A stretch of DNA of 64,000 nt, taken from GCA-2862585 sp965277895. Its GTDB lineage: Bacteria; Bacteroidota; Bacteroidia; Flavobacteriales; UBA7312. The notes under the pieces were generated by a model, which was given only the letters and a program-made list of their open reading frames with translations, did not search any database and was not told the origin of the DNA. The position numbers were made by a program, and so were the translations under genes. Numbering within the stretch: the first letter of the stretch is position 1; the number at the start of each line of letters is the position of its first letter. Shown in pieces: positions 6,977-14,206 of the stretch. The stretch is taken from positions 310,001-374,000 of the forward strand of contig CBDIDR010000001.1 in assembly GCA_965277895.1 (NCBI GenBank), read 5' to 3'.

Positions 6977-9149
6977 ACGTTTTTTGATTATTAATTTCTA
7001 AACACACAGTGTATATACCTTTTGGTAGCGTTGACCAATTATATGTATTATCAATACGACTAGTAGAGCCAATAGTTTCACTATAAATAATTTGTCCAAG
7101 AGAATTAGTTAAAGACAAGGCAATTAAACTCTCTTTTTCCAAAGAAGCGGTTATATACACAAGACCTTCAGTAGGGTTTGGATATACAGCCATCTCAACA
7201 AGTATTTCATCTATTGAACTACAATCTTCGACCGTAATAGGTACAGCTATAGGGTCACAAGTTATGGTATCAGCACTAACTACCCAATCATATAGATAGT
7301 AGTAGTAAGTAGTATAGTCATCACCACCAGATTCATTAACACCACCGCCATAATAAACGGCTTTATTGATAGAAGCAGTACCATCTAAAACATAAGGATA
7401 AGATAAGTTACCGTTTGTACCAGTTCTTTTAAGCTGTGGGTTTTGACCACCGACATTATCTTCATTTACAGAGGCATCAGTTCCTATTAAATAATTATCA
7501 CCTTGTGGAACTTCGAAGTTTAATATAATTGTTTGTGGTTCATCATCAGCAAAACCAACAAACTCAGTATGTTCAGCGATGACATCACCGTCGGAATTCA
7601 TCAAAATAAACATTCTTTCAGCAGGCTCGTTGGTGTATACATTTACACTTACTAGAGTAAAATCATTTAATGCATCAAAAGATAAAAAACCAATAGCGTC
7701 TTCATTACCACTATATTGAGAGTTGCCTTCATGCTCCTCTGGACCTACTTTATTATCTATAAAGCTATTAGAAACGTAATAAGTTACACTCTCATCCAAA
7801 TTTGGAGTAGAATATGAATTACCACTTCCAACAACATTCATATTTTCATCATACCAAGTCACAGTGTAATCAGACTCTACTGAAAGGTCAGCAGGGTTGT
7901 TTTTACAAACCGTTACTTCTTCAACCTCAGGTGCATCAATTCCACTTATAGTTATATTTCTAGTTGCAGGACATTCAGATTCAGGTGTATTTATTGTTAC
8001 AGAATACGTGCCCAAGCTGTTTACGGTTATATTTTCGTCAGAGGAACCGTTAGACCATAAAACGGTAGCATTTTCTGGAGCGTCTATTGATAAACTAATT
8101 TCATCACCTTCACATACCACCCCGCCTGCTGAAGAAATAATACTTGGAATATTAGGTGCTTCAGTTTGCATAGTTAGGGTGATTGGAAACCACGTGTAGT
8201 TGTTGTCAAGCCTAGCTTCAACCATAACTTGAGGAACCTCCAATACCACGGCATACTCACCATTACACGTGCCAAGCGGAATATTCAGAAACATACCGTC
8301 AAGATAGGAACCATAAGTGTCATTATAACCAGAAGAAATACCTTGCTCAACTGGGCTACAACCATACGAACCACCACCTAAACCATAGTTAGGAAAATCA
8401 TCTTGACTTAATAGGTTACCCTCATTATAAACGCTTTCATCATCTCTACAACCGGCATCTTCACTGCTACAATTACCCAAATCCATTACGCAGAACCCAA
8501 CTTTTGCACCATCACCAACAGTTTCCCACTCTAGCGGGTTTTCCATATTATTAGGATCAGGAATTCTTAGGGTCATAATTGTCCATTCATCAAAGTGCAT
8601 ATGACCGTGTGTAGGATGGTACTCCATTGTTCCCACCATTTCCTCATAAAAACTCATAGAACCATCAGAGTTCTTGTGATATATTCTTTGCCAAGAAATG
8701 TGTTTAGGGTTAGTGCCGTCAGGACACACATCTGTAGATATTTGCCAATCAGGATCATAAACCGTAAAAGTATCTGCTACACCATCTTCATAACATACCA
8801 TATGGCGGTATCCGTATTGGTCAGCACCTCTTAATGTTAGAGGTCCTACCCCAATGTTTGGGGTTCTAGCAGAGATACGTATTCTTCCCATTTCCTGAAC
8901 TTCAGGAGTAATTTCGAACCAGTTTTCTGGATAGTTTATTTCACCATCTTGCAGACCATCACCAGGCGCATACTCTTGTGAGCCATTAATGCCCGTCTGC
9001 CAACAGACCGTAATATCTGGTAAAAGGTCACAATCGATTTGATCGGAATCAGCACACTCGCAGTCAATAGAATTGTCAACTGTACATTGTGCGTTAGTGA
9101 TTCCGTAGGAAAATAAACCAAGGATAAAAAATATACCGAACTTGTTCAT
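6954..9149 (-). CDS. T9SS-exported lysyl oxidase-family copper amine oxidase
   Basis: A 731-residue protein starting at the ATG complementary to 9147-9149. This gives a clean signal peptide (MNKFGIFFILGLFSYGITNA); the ATG 28 codons earlier does not. Residues about 75-330 resemble the lysyl oxidase catalytic domain: THGHMH at 180-185 is the HxHxH copper site, Lys216 in GAKVGFCVMD aligns with the cofactor Lys of animal enzymes (GHKASFCLED), and Tyr279 in NDTY aligns with their cofactor Tyr (WDTY). The family oxidises lysine side chains to allysine, releasing ammonia and hydrogen peroxide. An Ig/PKD-like region follows, then a second extracellular region, then a T9SS type A domain starting at VYPNPTEG. 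It is many Cys-rich, fitting an extracellular protein. Substrate is unknown. The catalytic assignment is from motif alignment by eye. Confidence 0.85.
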   Translation of the reverse strand: MNKFGIFFILGLFSYGITNAQCTVDNSIDCECADSDQIDCDLLPDITVCWQTGINGSQEYAPGDGLQDGEINYPENWFEITPEVQEMGRIRISARTPNIGVGPLTLRGADQYGYRHMVCYEDGVADTFTVYDPDWQISTDVCPDGTNPKHISWQRIYHKNSDGSMSFYEEMVGTMEYHPTHGHMHFDEWTIMTLRIPDPNNMENPLEWETVGDGAKVGFCVMDLGNCSSEDAGCRDDESVYNEGNLLSQDDFPNYGLGGGSYGCSPVEQGISSGYNDTYGSYLDGMFLNIPLGTCNGEYAVVLEVPQVMVEARLDNNYTWFPITLTMQTEAPNIPSIISSAGGVVCEGDEISLSIDAPENATVLWSNGSSDENITVNSLGTYSVTINTPESECPATRNITISGIDAPEVEEVTVCKNNPADLSVESDYTVTWYDENMNVVGSGNSYSTPNLDESVTYYVSNSFIDNKVGPEEHEGNSQYSGNEDAIGFLSFDALNDFTLVSVNVYTNEPAERMFILMNSDGDVIAEHTEFVGFADDEPQTIILNFEVPQGDNYLIGTDASVNEDNVGGQNPQLKRTGTNGNLSYPYVLDGTASINKAVYYGGGVNESGGDDYTTYYYYLYDWVVSADTITCDPIAVPITVEDCSSIDEILVEMAVYPNPTEGLVYITASLEKESLIALSLTNSLGQIIYSETIGSTSRIDNTYNWSTLPKGIYTVCLEINNQKTFEKIVLQ

Positions 9150-9179
9150 AAATAAGGGTTGTTTTGGGTTGAGTGAGTA

Positions 9180-9210
9180 CAAAAATACCAAAATTCTAAC
9201 AATACAACAA
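9180..9210 (-). promoter_or_regulatory. Promoter of the lysyl oxidase / propeller transcript
   Basis: On the minus strand, TATTTTTG (complement of 9180-9187) is an exact TAnnTTTG box. It is preceded by TTG at spacings of 17 and 20 bases (complements of 9205-9207 and 9208-9210). The box ends 30 bases before the lysyl oxidase ATG. It suggests that the two T9SS-exported genes can be transcribed independently of the cytochrome genes upstream. Confidence 0.55.
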
Positions 9211-9236
9211 CCTTGTATGTATACGAATCTCATATG

Positions 9237-10016
9237 TTAATTGTTCTGTGCTCCTTGAGCAATCCACATAAGTATGGTTTCAACCTCGAAAGGGGTGAGG
9301 TCTGAATTAGGGGGCATAGCGTATTCAACATTATCGTCTATAGCAAGCCTGTATAGGTAACTTTCTTCAGGCTGAACAGTGTTGATGTATGGAACACCAC
9401 CATCGTTCTTACTTACACCACTAATAAGCTCATCATACGCTAAATCAGCTGGGACAAGTCGTATTTGACCACCGTCGTCATTATGGCACGGCATGCACCT
9501 ACCTTCGCCATTGTTGTAAAAAATAGGCTCATAAATATCATTTTTGAAGCTAACCATTGGGGCTTCCGCATTGATGTCCAAAAGCTGATAATAATCTCTG
9601 TACTCTCTTAGGTATTCACCGTTAAGTATGGAGGTTTCCAATATCATTAGCGAGTCTTCTTTTTGTACAACTCTTTGTTTTAAGGTGTCAGTTCCATATA
9701 AATACAAGCTATCAACATCAAAAGAAAACAGCCCGCTAGTAGAACCAAGAGTTGCACTTCCCTTATCTCCCTCTAAAAAGGTGAGGTTAAAACTGTTAGT
9801 TTCGTAGGTTAATGTAAGTGTATCAGGAGACGAAATGCCGTAGGTTGTAACCTGTCGATTCAGTTCAACATCACCTTGATATAAGGTATAAACAAGAGAA
9901 TCTTTTTTCCAATACTCAACAGGGTAAACAACAGGGCCCACCTCAATAATTCTATCTTTAGTACAAGACAGAAAGAAGAGTGTTAAAACCAATAGAAATA
10001 AGCTATACTTTCTCAT
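9237..10016 (-). CDS. Lipoprotein with a C-terminal cytochrome c-type haem motif
   Basis: A 259-residue protein from the ATG complementary to 10014-10016; an upstream TTG in frame would add eight residues and overlap the next gene. It starts with a lipoprotein signal peptide and lipobox (FFLSC). About 160 residues of beta-rich sequence follow, with no family I recognise. The C-terminal 90 residues hold a haem c attachment motif CMPCH and a later AMPPNSDLTPFEVETILMWIAQG segment in which the Met before PP is the likely sixth haem ligand. The layout recalls the cytochrome c-like domains common in Planctomycetes and Bacteroidota. It lies 12 bases downstream of the DUF5777 gene and presumably sits in the outer membrane or periplasm, acting in electron transfer. 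Confidence 0.8.
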   Translation of the reverse strand: MRKYSLFLLVLTLFFLSCTKDRIIEVGPVVYPVEYWKKDSLVYTLYQGDVELNRQVTTYGISSPDTLTLTYETNSFNLTFLEGDKGSATLGSTSGLFSFDVDSLYLYGTDTLKQRVVQKEDSLMILETSILNGEYLREYRDYYQLLDINAEAPMVSFKNDIYEPIFYNNGEGRCMPCHNDDGGQIRLVPADLAYDELISGVSKNDGGVPYINTVQPEESYLYRLAIDDNVEYAMPPNSDLTPFEVETILMWIAQGAQNN

Positions 10017-10027
10017 AATTATAGTTT

Positions 10028-10894
10028 CTAAAACCACCAAACACGTCTGATATTAAAACCTAAAACAAACTCATTAGGAGCGTTTAAAAAATCATACGTT
10101 TCTTGTGTGTAAATGTTCGCTTCTCTTAGATAATAGCTATTGCTCATAAATACCTGAAAAACATGCCCTGCTGTACCAAGCTCAAATCCTAAAGAAAACG
10201 GATTGTTCAAGCCTGTTTCGGAGCGGTTGTTTAATTTGTGTGCGTACTCGAACAAAATAGCACTACCAAATGAGTATTGATACCTCCCACTAAACGGTAA
10301 CACACATGTAAAATGGTTTTCATCAACACCTAAAACCAAGTTTTTATAAATGAATGTTGGGCTAAGCTGAAGAGATACTCTATCACTAAACTTTCTTGAT
10401 AATATAAGCTCTGTTGTATATGTAATTCGGTGCGAAAACTTGTTTTCATAGGGTGTAATACTATCGCCAAAAAAAGCGTTTGGACCATAGTTTTTATCCT
10501 CTTCAGTGTTTATACCTGTATTGTTAAATAAGGCAACACTAAGAGGTGTTGAGTTGTCGACAGTTTGCCTCAAAAGAACGTATTTACCCTCTACGTCAAT
10601 AGTTTTTCCAATTTTTGTTCTACCAACCGCCACGTATGATTTATCGTTTAATTTGTAGGAAAGCGAAAAGCGGATATTTGCGGGGTTATCAAAACCTAAA
10701 AAGTCTTTGTAAATCCTATCATCAAGACCAATTTTACCAAATCGGTGCATGATAGTAAAGTCAAAACCCTCAGGAATTATAGTGGTTTGGGCGTTTATAA
10801 GTTGCTTGTTTTTAAAAGCATTAACATATTCTTTTTCCTGAGCAGTTAAGCTTAGAAAAGAAATCATCAAACCTAATAGTGTGAGATGTCTCAT
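10028..10894 (-). CDS. DUF5777-type outer-membrane beta-barrel protein
   Basis: A 288-residue protein with a signal peptide (to about residue 18, SLTAQ). Amphipathic alternation typical of outer-membrane strands runs through the whole mature part, with a terminal aromatic residue (ending RRVWWF), as expected for barrel insertion by BAM. The N-terminal segment with IIPEGFDFTIMHRFG recalls the DUF5777 family of Bacteroidota, whose role is not established. Its ATG overlaps the stop of the cytochrome c gene upstream as ATGA, and the haem lipoprotein follows 12 bases later. The three genes are very likely one transcript, and a barrel between two haem proteins suggests a shared envelope redox or transport function. 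Confidence 0.75.
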   Translation of the reverse strand: MRHLTLLGLMISFLSLTAQEKEYVNAFKNKQLINAQTTIIPEGFDFTIMHRFGKIGLDDRIYKDFLGFDNPANIRFSLSYKLNDKSYVAVGRTKIGKTIDVEGKYVLLRQTVDNSTPLSVALFNNTGINTEEDKNYGPNAFFGDSITPYENKFSHRITYTTELILSRKFSDRVSLQLSPTFIYKNLVLGVDENHFTCVLPFSGRYQYSFGSAILFEYAHKLNNRSETGLNNPFSLGFELGTAGHVFQVFMSNSYYLREANIYTQETYDFLNAPNEFVLGFNIRRVWWF

Positions 10895-11277
10895 TTATCT
10901 GCTTTTAAAGTTCGAATATAATTGATGAGTTGCCAACGCATTTCCTCATTTAAAGAGTGTTTGTAGGGCACCATCATACCTTTTCCGTTTGATAGTTTCC
11001 AGAATAATTCTCCGTCCGATTGCATTTGTACGTCTTTATCCGCAAAGCTTTTTGGCTTTGGATTTAATCCTGCACCCGCAGGACCATCACCTAAGCCGTT
11101 TTTACCATGACACGTCCAGCATAATTTTGAGTATAACCTTTGTCCCTTTTGTGCGGCAATTTGGTTGCCCTCATAAGGGTTAACTATTTTCTTAGACTCC
11201 TCTGGTGCGGTCCAATTTTCTTGGGCATAGCTAGAGCTAGCAACTAAAAATAGAATAAGAATAGCAAAGACTCTCAT
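10891..11277 (-). CDS. Secreted monohaem cytochrome c (class I)
   Basis: A 128-residue protein with a signal peptide (cut after SSSYAQ). The cytochrome c domain has the haem attachment motif CWTCH near residues 53-57 and, about 50 residues later, a NGKGMMVPYKH segment that carries the axial Met. The C-terminal helix (MRWQLINYIRTLK) is the usual last helix of class I cytochromes. It is a soluble periplasmic electron carrier. It is the first gene of the minus-strand cytochrome-DUF5777-haem lipoprotein transcript, with its own -7 box at 11,295-11,302. Confidence 0.92.
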   Translation of the reverse strand: MRVFAILILFLVASSSYAQENWTAPEESKKIVNPYEGNQIAAQKGQRLYSKLCWTCHGKNGLGDGPAGAGLNPKPKSFADKDVQMQSDGELFWKLSNGKGMMVPYKHSLNEEMRWQLINYIRTLKADK

Positions 11278-11294
11278 AATGTAAGGTTAAAGTA

Positions 11295-11302
11295 CAAAGA
11301 TA
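11295..11302 (-). promoter_or_regulatory. Promoter -7 box of the cytochrome c operon
   Basis: The minus strand reads TATCTTTG, an exact TAnnTTTG match, 17 bases before the cytochrome ATG and between that gene and the aldehyde dehydrogenase stop. No TTG is seen at the expected -33 spacing. Confidence 0.5.
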
Positions 11303-11313
11303 CGACCTAAATG

Positions 11314-12858
11314 CTATAAATCGAATTTTATTCCCTGTGCAAGAGGAAGCTCATCCGAATAGTTTATTGTATTCGTTTGTCGACGCATGTATATTTTCCA
11401 AGCATCGGAACCAGACTCTCTTCCACCACCAGTTTCTTTTTCACCTCCAAAAGCACCACCAATTTCAGCGCCCGATGTACCAATATTTACATTGGCAATA
11501 CCACAGTCCGAACCAGCATACGACAAGAATTTTTCAGCGTCTTTAATGGTTGAGGTCATTATAGATGACGACAAGCCTTGAGGAACGTCGTTTTGTATTT
11601 CAATTGCGTTTTCAACATCACCCTTGTACTTGATGAGGTATAGTATTGGGGCAAAGGTTTCGTGTTGAACTATTTCAAAACTGTTTTTAGCCTCTACTAT
11701 AGCCGGCTTAACGTAACACCCACTTTCGTAGTCGCCGCCTTTTAAAACGCCTCCTTCAACCAAGATTTTACCACCCTCTTTAATAGCGTGTTCTAGTGCA
11801 GACAAATACATGTTTACTGCATCTTTATCGATTAGTGGCCCAACGTGATTGTTTTCGTCTAATGGGTTACCAATTTTGATTTGTTCGTAAGCACCTACAA
11901 CAGCATCTTTTACCTTATCGTAAACAGATTCGTGTATGATTAAACGACGCGTAGATGTACACCTTTGACCACAGGTTCCAACAGCACCAAATACAGCACC
12001 AGGAACAACGATTTTTAGGTCAGCAGTAGGAGTAATTATTATAGCGTTGTTTCCGCCAAGCTCTAATAGTGATTTTCCAAATCGCTCAGCCACTCGAGCG
12101 CCTACAATTTTACCCATTCTTGATGAGCCCGTTGCAGAAATAAGCGGCATACGCTTGTCAGATGTCATCATTTCACCAACTTTATAATCTCCTGTTACAA
12201 TACAAGAAATTCCCTCAGGTAAATCATTGTCTTTTAAAACTTCAGCAATTAAATTTTGACAAGCCACAGAGCAAAGGGGTGTTTTTTCTGAACCCTTCCA
12301 CACACAAACATCGCCACATATCCAAGCTAAAGCAGTGTTCCAACACCATACAGCCACTGGAAAGTTAAAAGCAGAAATAATACCAACAACACCTAGCGGG
12401 TGGTATTGTTCATACATCCTATGATTTGGACGTTCAGAATGCATTGTAAGACCATGAAGCTGCCTTGAAAGACCAACAGCAAAGTCGCAGATGTCAATCA
12501 TTTCTTGAACCTCGCCCAAGCCTTCTTGGTAAGATTTTCCCATTTCGAAAGAAACCAACTTTCCTAAGGCTTCTTTGTGCTCTCTTAATTTATCGCCAAA
12601 CTGACGAACAATTTCACCTCTTTTAGGAGCAGGAATGGTTCTCCAATGTTTGAAGGCAGATGTGGCAGAAGCCATTACTTTTTCATAATCGCTTTCGGTT
12701 GTACACTTTATCTTTCCAATAAGCTCACCTGTTACGGGTGAAAACGACTCTATAACGCTGCCGCTAGAAAAACAGTCATTTCCAGTTGAGCTTCCCTCGT
12801 TTATTTCATTTAATCCCAGCTCTTTTAAAGCCTTGGTTATTCCAAAAGTATCGTTCAT
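11314..12858 (-). CDS. Aldehyde dehydrogenase, ALDH7 / aminoadipate-semialdehyde dehydrogenase type
   Basis: A 514-residue cytosolic NAD(P)-dependent dehydrogenase. It has the ALDH fold landmarks: the Asn in SAFNFPVAVW, the KGSEKTPL cofactor-binding Lys, the catalytic Glu in ELGGNNA and the catalytic Cys in GTCGQRCTSTRR. The N-terminal pattern (KALKELGL), AFNFPVAVWCWN, WKGSEKTPL and the C-terminal GTSGAEIGGAFGGEKETGGGRESGSDAWK match the ALDH7 (antiquitin) subgroup, which oxidises alpha-aminoadipate semialdehyde from lysine breakdown. I start at the ATG complementary to 12,856-12,858; the frame extends five codons up to a TTG. It sits 23 bases after the rseP stop and 36 bases before the cytochrome operon, all on the minus strand. 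Substrate preference is inferred from subgroup similarity. Confidence 0.85.
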   Translation of the reverse strand: MNDTFGITKALKELGLNEINEGSSTGNDCFSSGSVIESFSPVTGELIGKIKCTTESDYEKVMASATSAFKHWRTIPAPKRGEIVRQFGDKLREHKEALGKLVSFEMGKSYQEGLGEVQEMIDICDFAVGLSRQLHGLTMHSERPNHRMYEQYHPLGVVGIISAFNFPVAVWCWNTALAWICGDVCVWKGSEKTPLCSVACQNLIAEVLKDNDLPEGISCIVTGDYKVGEMMTSDKRMPLISATGSSRMGKIVGARVAERFGKSLLELGGNNAIIITPTADLKIVVPGAVFGAVGTCGQRCTSTRRLIIHESVYDKVKDAVVGAYEQIKIGNPLDENNHVGPLIDKDAVNMYLSALEHAIKEGGKILVEGGVLKGGDYESGCYVKPAIVEAKNSFEIVQHETFAPILYLIKYKGDVENAIEIQNDVPQGLSSSIMTSTIKDAEKFLSYAGSDCGIANVNIGTSGAEIGGAFGGEKETGGGRESGSDAWKIYMRRQTNTINYSDELPLAQGIKFDL

Positions 12859-12881
12859 AAAATTGTTTGTCAATTAGTTAG

Positions 12882-13439
12882 TTATGATAAAAGTTTAAAA
12901 ATATCGTTTCCATTAGCGTAGATTACAAGCCCCAACAGCAATATAATTCCCACGGTTTGTGCGTATTCCATTACCTTTTCGTTTGGCTGACGCCCCGTTA
13001 ACACTTCATAAAGAAGGAAAACAACATGACCACCATCTAATGCCGGTATTGGAAGTAAATTAAGCACAGCCAACATAATAGACAAGAAGGCTGTTAGGCT
13101 CCAAAAACGTTGCCAATCCCATACAGAAGGGAAAATATTTCCTATTGAAATAAAGCCGCCAACGGATTCTGGAGATTGTTTTATTAATTTAAATTGCTTT
13201 AGATAATTAGTGATTTCAACACCGGTTTTTGTTAGAGCTGCAGGTATTACGCTAATGGCGTTATATTGTTCTTTTTCAAGTTCATAAAGAGCAGAAAAAG
13301 GCCTTAGCTGAACCCCCATCACGCCTTCTGCTAAAAACACATCAAACGAAATTTCTTCACCATCTCTATCTACTAATACGGTTGCTGTATCACCCTTTAA
13401 TGTTGGCGTGTATTGCATAACATCGCCCGCATAGCTCAT
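12882..13439 (-). CDS. rseP: RseP site-2 protease, C-terminal half (separated by a frameshift)
   Basis: A 185-residue open frame that holds the second half of an RseP/site-2 protease: the end of a PDZ domain, two or three membrane segments, and the family motif LLPIPALDGGH around residue 136. The Asp of the LDG motif is the third zinc ligand. On its own it lacks the HExxH motif. It overlaps the N-terminal half by four bases in another frame. Adding one A to the short A-run complementary to 13,454-13,457 would join the two into one protein of about 445 residues, reading LKINNKDMSY across the joint, the usual RseP length. The ATG at 13,439 is therefore an internal Met, not a true start. Confidence 0.85.
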   Translation of the reverse strand: MSYAGDVMQYTPTLKGDTATVLVDRDGEEISFDVFLAEGVMGVQLRPFSALYELEKEQYNAISVIPAALTKTGVEITNYLKQFKLIKQSPESVGGFISIGNIFPSVWDWQRFWSLTAFLSIMLAVLNLLPIPALDGGHVVFLLYEVLTGRQPNEKVMEYAQTVGIILLLGLVIYANGNDIFKLLS

Positions 13440-14206
13440 ATCTTTATTGTTAATTTTAGGATTTTGTCACCCACCTCAGCACCAGCCGATTCCATTACTG
13501 ATGTTTCTGAAAAACCATCAATGATGAAAGGAATATTTGGTGTAAATAGCTTTGTTTTTGCCAACACTTGACTTTTTACATCTTCGGTAAAAGGAACATC
13601 TACCATAATACCACCCCTTTTAACAGTTACCAGTTTAGCGTCATCTAATATTAGACGCTCAATAATCTCAGGATGAAGGGCTCCGTTTTCACCAGCAAAT
13701 CGCTCTACCACATTGTTGTCAATGGAGTAAATAATGTCTCCCTCTTGAAAACCAGCAGCTAATGCCAAGGAGTCGCAATGAATACCATAGGTTGCCTTTT
13801 CACTTGGCAGATACTTTTCTCCCCAAATAACCAAGCTAAAGGAGTATATAACAAAAGCCAAAATGACATTTACAGTAACACCGCCAAGCATAATGATAAG
13901 TCGTTGCCAAGCAGGTTTTGAGCGAAATTCCCAAGGTTGAGGCTCTTTCTTCATTTGATCAGTATCCATAGACTCATCAATCATTCCAGATATTTTCACA
14001 TAACCCCCAAGAGGAAGCCAACCGACACCATATTCAGTATCGCCCACTTTCTTTTTGAACAATGAAAACCATGGGTCAAAGAAAAGGTAAAACTTTTCTA
14101 CTCGTGTTTTAAATAGTTTTGCGGGGATATAGTGACCCAACTCATGTAAAACAACAAGGATCGATAAACTTAAAAGAAGTTGACCTGCTTTTACTAGTAT
14201 TTCCAT
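13436..14206 (-). CDS. rseP: RseP site-2 protease, N-terminal half (frameshifted at its 3' end)
   Basis: A 256-residue frame carrying the first half of the intramembrane zinc metalloprotease RseP. It has the active-site motif HELGH at residues 21-25 in the first membrane helix, the conserved GWLPLGGYVKISGM, the GGVTVNVILA helix, and PDZ sequence up to about residue 250. Reading changes to LTIKI and stops at a TGA just past a run of four A residues, where homologous sequence should continue into the next frame. RseP cleaves membrane-bound anti-sigma factors and cleans signal-peptide remnants. It lies directly downstream of dxr, a common arrangement. As sequenced, the gene would be inactive unless the frameshift is an error or is bypassed. 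Confidence 0.88.
   Translation of the reverse strand: MEILVKAGQLLLSLSILVVLHELGHYIPAKLFKTRVEKFYLFFDPWFSLFKKKVGDTEYGVGWLPLGGYVKISGMIDESMDTDQMKKEPQPWEFRSKPAWQRLIIMLGGVTVNVILAFVIYSFSLVIWGEKYLPSEKATYGIHCDSLALAAGFQEGDIIYSIDNNVVERFAGENGALHPEIIERLILDDAKLVTVKRGGIMVDVPFTEDVKSQVLAKTKLFTPNIPFIIDGFSETSVMESAGAEVGDKILKLTIKI

Noticed and set aside
9150..9233. The longer start (9,233) of the lysyl oxidase
   Set aside because: The extension would put 28 residues ahead of a perfect signal peptide and run across the promoter box.
13436..13465. Programmed ribosomal frameshift in rseP as the main explanation
   Set aside because: The sequence CTA AAA TTA is not a good two-tRNA slippery heptamer and no downstream stem was evident. 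Error or mutation is more likely; I kept it only as a possibility.
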